In this document: positions 5,875 to 9,671 of the stretch, piece by piece
Numbering within the stretch: the stretch's first letter is position 1
How the letters are laid out: each line of letters begins with the position of its first letter
Assembly (NCBI GenBank): GCA_017551645.1
Contig: JAFZLE010000094.1
Coordinates: 1-9,671, forward strand
Direction: 5' to 3'
Source: Clostridia bacterium
GTDB taxonomy: Bacteria; Bacillota; Clostridia; Christensenellales; Aristaeellaceae
DNA: 9,671 nucleotides
The notes under the pieces: generated by a model
The model's input: only the letters and a program-made list of their open reading frames with translations
Told to the model about the DNA's origin: nothing
The model's database searches: none
Made by a program: the position numbers and the translations under genes

Positions 5875-8490
5875 TCAATCGAGCTCGATATAATCCGTTC
5901 TCGCGCCGCGAATGGTCTTAGTGACTCTGAGCTGTTTGGGTATTCTTTCCCTCAGTTCGGGCATATGGCTAATTATGCCAATCAGCCTTCTGCCCATGGC
6001 AAGTTCGCTCAGCAGCCCAAGGGCGCTTTGCAGCGCGTTTTCATCCAGAGTGCCGAATCCCTCGTCGATAAACAGCGCGTCAAGCCTTATCCCGCCGCTT
6101 AAAGACTGCACCGTATCGCTCAATCCCAAAGCCAGCGCCAGCGACGCCAAGAAGGATTCGCCTCCAGACAGCGTGCTTACATCGCGCCACTGCCCCGTAT
6201 TTCCGTCCAGCACTTCCAGGTCAAGGCCGCTCTGGCTTACCAGATTCGAGCTCATCTGCTTTATCCTGAGCCTGAACAGACCGTTGGTCAGCTGCGAAAG
6301 ATGGTCGTTTGCGCAGGCGACGACCAGATCGAAATAATACCTCTGAACATAGGCTTCCAAAGTGAGCTTAGCCGACTGCTTCTTCTGCCCGGAAACGGTT
6401 GCGTACATGTCATCCAGCATGGCTCTGTATTCCATGCCCCGTTCCCGCTGAGGCAGGAGCGCCTTAAGATGCTTAAGCGCGTCGGTGTTGACGTTATATA
6501 CCGTCATAAGGCCGCTGAGCTCGGTTCTGAGGGCAGATTCTTTTGACTTAAGCTCGTCCTGGTTGCGCTTCAGAGCGTCTGCGTCCTGTTTGGATTCTCC
6601 GCCCACTGTTTTATTAAGTTCGTCTATGGACGCGTTCAGCGCGGTGACGTTGCGCTCAAATCCGTTTATATCGGAATTTGCAGACTGTATCTGCTTGTCT
6701 GACATAAGCGCATTTTGTATTTCATCAACCGACTCAAAACCGCTGGATGCAAGCTCCGTTTCAAACTCCGATTCCAAAGTTTCCTGTCTGGCTTCGGCAG
6801 TTTTCTGCGCGGCTTTCAGTTCTTCCATCCTGCCTTTGAGGGCGGCTGTCTCCTTATCAAGTTCCTGTACCCTTTGTACCGCTTTATCCCTGTCAAGGCG
6901 CAGCTGTTCCGCTTTGTCAAAGGCATCACGTGCTGCCTGCTCCAGCTGCTGCCCGTCTATATCTTCGCCATAACCGGCGCTTCTGATCTTTTCGCATATC
7001 TGTGACAGTCTGCCTTTCAGCTGGGATATCTCGGCTTCTTTCGAGTGCAGTTTCTCAAGAGCTGTCTTGCTGGCTTTTTCCGAAGCGTCAAGTTCTTTCC
7101 TGCTCACGTTTACGCATGACGCCGCCGCGGGGCTCGGATGTTCTACCGAACCGCATACGGGACAGGACTTGCCCGGTATCAGTTCCGCGGCTATCGAAGC
7201 TACCTGGTTCAGGTAAAACGCTTCCTTGTTCTTCAAATAGGCTTTGTCAGCCTTGATCGACGCTTGCGAAAGAGCGACCGATTCTTTTTCGGATCCAGCG
7301 ATCATGTTCTCCAGGTCCGCTTTTGTCTTTACTTCGCTTAAGAGCGCTTTAAGCAGCTCGCCTTTTGCTCTTAAACCGTCTTCTTCCTTTTGTGTCTCCT
7401 GCGCGGCGGCGAGCATATCCTGCGCCTGAGGCAGCGTCGCCATAATGCTTTTGAGCTTTCGTTCTGCATCGGCCAGGCTGTCGTTTGCGGCTTTTATAAG
7501 CTCGCTGTTGGCAGTCAGCGCCTGGTATTTCACGTTTGCCTTTGCCGCACGCGCCGCCGCGACAAGCTTCTCCTGCAAGGCTTTTATTTCGCCGCGGCGT
7601 TGTTCAAGCGCTTCCAGCTGCCTGCGTTTGTCGCCGATCTCGTCTATGCAGCGGTTTACAAGCCGCACATGCACGATACTGTTTTCAAGAGAAAGTATCT
7701 TTTCACTTATCTCGCCGATCCGCCTTTCGAGTTCGGATGCCTGACACTTCTCCGTTTCTGTCAGCCTCTCCAACAGTTCGGGAAGTCTGGAAGATGAATA
7801 GGGTTTATCCTTCAGTTCCGTGATCTCGGCATCCGTTGTTACTATCCTGCCCGCGTGGAAAAGGATCGCGTCATCCAAACGGCTCTGCGCTTCTGCTTCC
7901 TTGCGGCACATCTCCTTCAGGTTTTGCTGTATATCGGCATATATCCTGGTATCAAACAGTTTCTGGAACAGATCCCTGCGCTCGTCGCTGGAGGAATTGA
8001 GTATCTTAAGAAAATCGCCCTGGGCGATCATCGCGGTCCTGGTAAACTGGTCCTGTGTAAGCCCGATCAGTTCCACGATCTTCGCGTTCACCTGGTTAAG
8101 CCCGTCGATGCTCTCTCCCGTAGCGATATTCACAAGCGTCGCCCTGGCAATCTGCTGTGTTTCCCCGACACCAACTCTTTTGGCGCGTTTATATTCCGGG
8201 GACCGCTTAAGCATCCATTCTTCTCCACGATGCTCAAACAGCAGCTGTACAAAAGTATCCTGAGAAGGCAGCGCGTAATCGGACCGGAAGCTTTTGCCCG
8301 ACCGCCTTTCCCTGCCTCCGGACGCTTCCCCGTAAAGCGCGAACGTGACGGCGTCGAATATAGTGGTTTTGCCCGCACCCGTGTCGCCCGATATCAGATA
8401 CACGCCCTGCGAACCGATCTTCTCAAAATCTACTATCTCTATATCCGCGTAGGGCCCGAACGCGGAAACTGTCAGTTTAAGCGGTCTCAT
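5875..8490 (-). CDS. sbcC: SbcC nuclease subunit, Rad50-like SMC-type ATPase
   Basis: ATPase subunit of SbcCD (bacterial Mre11-Rad50), which opens DNA hairpins and processes double-strand ends in the cytoplasm. The start at 8490 (MRPLKLTVSAFGPY) is the family N-terminus and has AAAGAGG 9 nt upstream; the ten extra in-frame residues upstream lie inside sbcD. The protein is 871 residues, somewhat shorter than E. coli SbcC (about 1050), as in many Firmicutes. Visible motifs are Walker A GDTGAGKTT (35-43), a Q-loop region near TRTAMIAQGDFLKIL, long coiled coils (about 170-435 and 460-690), the zinc hook CPVC (Cys443, Cys446), the ABC signature LSGGES (774-779), Walker B with D-loop LDALFIDEGFGTLD (803-816, Asp809/Glu810) and the switch His842 in ISHMPEL. 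All catalytic motifs are intact. Its first 14 bp overlap the end of sbcD, implying translational coupling and 1:1 complex production. Confidence 0.97.
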   Translation of the reverse strand: MRPLKLTVSAFGPYADIEIVDFEKIGSQGVYLISGDTGAGKTTIFDAVTFALYGEASGGRERRSGKSFRSDYALPSQDTFVQLLFEHRGEEWMLKRSPEYKRAKRVGVGETQQIARATLVNIATGESIDGLNQVNAKIVELIGLTQDQFTRTAMIAQGDFLKILNSSSDERRDLFQKLFDTRIYADIQQNLKEMCRKEAEAQSRLDDAILFHAGRIVTTDAEITELKDKPYSSSRLPELLERLTETEKCQASELERRIGEISEKILSLENSIVHVRLVNRCIDEIGDKRRQLEALEQRRGEIKALQEKLVAAARAAKANVKYQALTANSELIKAANDSLADAERKLKSIMATLPQAQDMLAAAQETQKEEDGLRAKGELLKALLSEVKTKADLENMIAGSEKESVALSQASIKADKAYLKNKEAFYLNQVASIAAELIPGKSCPVCGSVEHPSPAAASCVNVSRKELDASEKASKTALEKLHSKEAEISQLKGRLSQICEKIRSAGYGEDIDGQQLEQAARDAFDKAEQLRLDRDKAVQRVQELDKETAALKGRMEELKAAQKTAEARQETLESEFETELASSGFESVDEIQNALMSDKQIQSANSDINGFERNVTALNASIDELNKTVGGESKQDADALKRNQDELKSKESALRTELSGLMTVYNVNTDALKHLKALLPQRERGMEYRAMLDDMYATVSGQKKQSAKLTLEAYVQRYYFDLVVACANDHLSQLTNGLFRLRIKQMSSNLVSQSGLDLEVLDGNTGQWRDVSTLSGGESFLASLALALGLSDTVQSLSGGIRLDALFIDEGFGTLDENALQSALGLLSELAMGRRLIGIISHMPELRERIPKQLRVTKTIRGARTDYIELD

Positions 8491-9607
8491 CGGTCTGCGC
8501 CTCTTTGTATATGCGGTCAAACAGGTCTATCTGCGCCTGAGTGGGCGCTTTCCCGTTATTCTGGCTGCTGTAAAACTCACAGAACAGTTCCTGAGGATTA
8601 AATATGACCCTGAAATCACGTGCCTCCGGATGGTTCCTGTCCTGCCTGGTCTTGGAGTTCACAACATCGTGCCTGACAAGGTTCGGGAATATCTCTTCCG
8701 CGCGCCTGTACCAGTCCCTGGGAGGCAGTTCGTCGCTTATGGTCAGCCAGATGAAGTCGTCGGACTTTGGCATCGAGGCCAGAAGCTCAAATGTAGCGTA
8801 GACCCGCCTTACATCCCGTAAAGGCTTTATGGGAAGCTGGGTTATGCTTATATTGCCTTTTTCCCTAAGTTCCACCAATGTAACGCTCTTTTTCTGCCTG
8901 CTCTCGCCGAAAGAGTATTTTACGGGGCTGCCGGCGTACCTTATGTGATCATATGCGACTTTCTGCGCTCCGTGCAGGTGTCCCAGCGCGACGTAGTCGA
9001 ATCTGTCGATCGCCTCCGCGTCCACATTGTCCAGCGTGCCCAAAGACAGGTCTTCGCTGCCGGATAATTCTCCGCCCGTTATATACTGATGCGACAAGAG
9101 GATGTTTCGCCGGCTGAAATCGATCTTGGAGGCTTCCACAAGCGTATTGACTGCGTCGGTATAGGTTTTAATATCTTTATCCGGATGCAGCGCTCGCACA
9201 TTATGGGGACGCACGAAGGGCATCATATACACGTTTATCGGGCCGAACTCGTCCCGAAGCTCCAGCCGCTTAAGCTGTTTTTCGGCCTTACCCGCCGCGT
9301 ATACGCCGCTTTTCTCTATCAGCCTGCCAAAGTAGTCTATCCTCTGCCCGGAATCGTGGTTGCCGCTTATAAGTATGACCTTGCATCCGGCGGAACAGAT
9401 CTCGTTTATGAACGCATCGAACAGTTCCATGGCGTCTGCCTGGGGCGAAGATTTCTGATAGACGTCGCCCGATATAAGAAGCGCGTCAGGACCGTATGCG
9501 CGAACATATCCGGTTATCTGCCTTAAAGCGTCACGCTGGTCTTCAAGCAGGCTTATATCGCCCAGGCTTCTGCCAAGATGCAGGTCGGCTGTATGTATAA
9601 ACTTCAT
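8477..9607 (-). CDS. sbcD: SbcD nuclease subunit, Mre11-like metallophosphoesterase
   Basis: Mn-dependent nuclease subunit of SbcCD, giving the 3'-5' exonuclease and hairpin endonuclease activity powered by SbcC. The start at 9607 (MKFIHTADLHLGR) fits the family N-terminus, with GGAAG 6 nt upstream. A TTG at 9628 in the same frame would add seven residues and overlap the preceding gene more, so it is less likely. The protein is 376 residues, normal length. All five phosphoesterase motifs are present: Asp8 and His10 (DLH), Asp48 (SGDVY), Asn83-His84 (GNHD), His173 (LSHQY), and His210 and His212 (GHLH). The C-terminal part (about 255-376) is the capping/SbcC-binding region typical of the family. 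It lies 1 bp after the stop of an upstream gene and overlaps sbcC by 14 bp, so the three are one operon. Its promoter is outside the window. Confidence 0.97.
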   Translation of the reverse strand: MKFIHTADLHLGRSLGDISLLEDQRDALRQITGYVRAYGPDALLISGDVYQKSSPQADAMELFDAFINEICSAGCKVILISGNHDSGQRIDYFGRLIEKSGVYAAGKAEKQLKRLELRDEFGPINVYMMPFVRPHNVRALHPDKDIKTYTDAVNTLVEASKIDFSRRNILLSHQYITGGELSGSEDLSLGTLDNVDAEAIDRFDYVALGHLHGAQKVAYDHIRYAGSPVKYSFGESRQKKSVTLVELREKGNISITQLPIKPLRDVRRVYATFELLASMPKSDDFIWLTISDELPPRDWYRRAEEIFPNLVRHDVVNSKTRQDRNHPEARDFRVIFNPQELFCEFYSSQNNGKAPTQAQIDLFDRIYKEAQTDETA

Positions 9608-9608
9608 T

Positions 9609-9671
9609 TCAGTCTTCCAGTTCCTCAAGTATCTCGCTGGCTTTCACCAAACACTCCAGCGCTTTGTTGAG
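9609..9671 (-). CDS. 3' end of an unidentified gene upstream of sbcD (partial)
   Basis: The minus strand from the window edge is open in one frame for 20 codons (LNKALECLVKASEILEELED) and ends in TGA at 9611-9609, one base before the sbcD ATG. The tail is helical and Leu/Glu-rich. The tight TGA-A-ATG spacing, and an sbcD ribosome binding site lying inside the frame, suggest a real coding end in the same operon. With so few residues the product cannot be named. Confidence 0.55.
   Translation of the reverse strand, partial: LNKALECLVKASEILEELED

Noticed and set aside
5912..8263. Multiple plus-strand open frames opposite sbcC
   Set aside because: They are fragments overlapping one another, Ser/Leu/Cys-rich, lacking ribosome binding sites, and lie opposite a gene with all its motifs intact.
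8491..8520. Ten-residue N-terminal extension of SbcC
   Set aside because: The family begins at MRPLKL; the extra residues come from the sbcD coding overlap in another frame.
8604..9526. Plus-strand open frames opposite sbcD
   Set aside because: They are shadows of a well-supported metallophosphoesterase gene; no start signals or domains are seen.

Overview
The window looks like chromosomal DNA from a Firmicute of the class Clostridia, possibly an uncultured gut lineage. This is inferred from the protein families, the strong AGGAGG-type ribosome binding sites, the secG-rnr gene pair and a secreted protein with a DUF4367-like domain. No tRNA, rRNA, CRISPR array, transposase or phage gene is visible, and the DNA is almost fully coding.

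Plus-strand half (1-4971): the window opens inside a purine nucleoside phosphorylase gene (deoD), which ends at a strong intrinsic terminator. A 214-bp intergenic region follows, with an extended -10 promoter and a consensus Shine-Dalgarno sequence. It drives secG, which encodes the small SecYEG translocon subunit. Here the normal ~75-residue SecG carries an in-frame C-terminal extension of about 540 residues. The extension is made of two copies of a beta-rich module joined by Glu/Ala/Thr/Pro linkers. A perfect hairpin with a short T run separates secG from rnr (RNase R, 3'-5' exoribonuclease), which ends at a 12-bp-stem terminator.

Minus-strand half (4990-9671, read right to left): the last 20 codons of an unidentified gene lie one base from sbcD. 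sbcD overlaps sbcC by 14 bp, and a small secreted protein gene starts about 50 bp after sbcC with no visible terminator between. SbcD (nuclease) and SbcC (Rad50-like ATPase with zinc hook) form the SbcCD/Mre11-Rad50 complex that processes DNA ends and hairpins. The secreted protein has an N-terminal DUF4367-like region and a C-terminal beta-rich domain with two cysteine clusters. The two halves converge on the terminator at about 4935-4971.

The outstanding feature is the giant SecG. By SecG topology its extension should project from the outer face of the membrane beside the translocon exit. Most other content is conventional, apart from the secreted protein behind sbcDC and some possible regulatory symmetry around the secG promoter.
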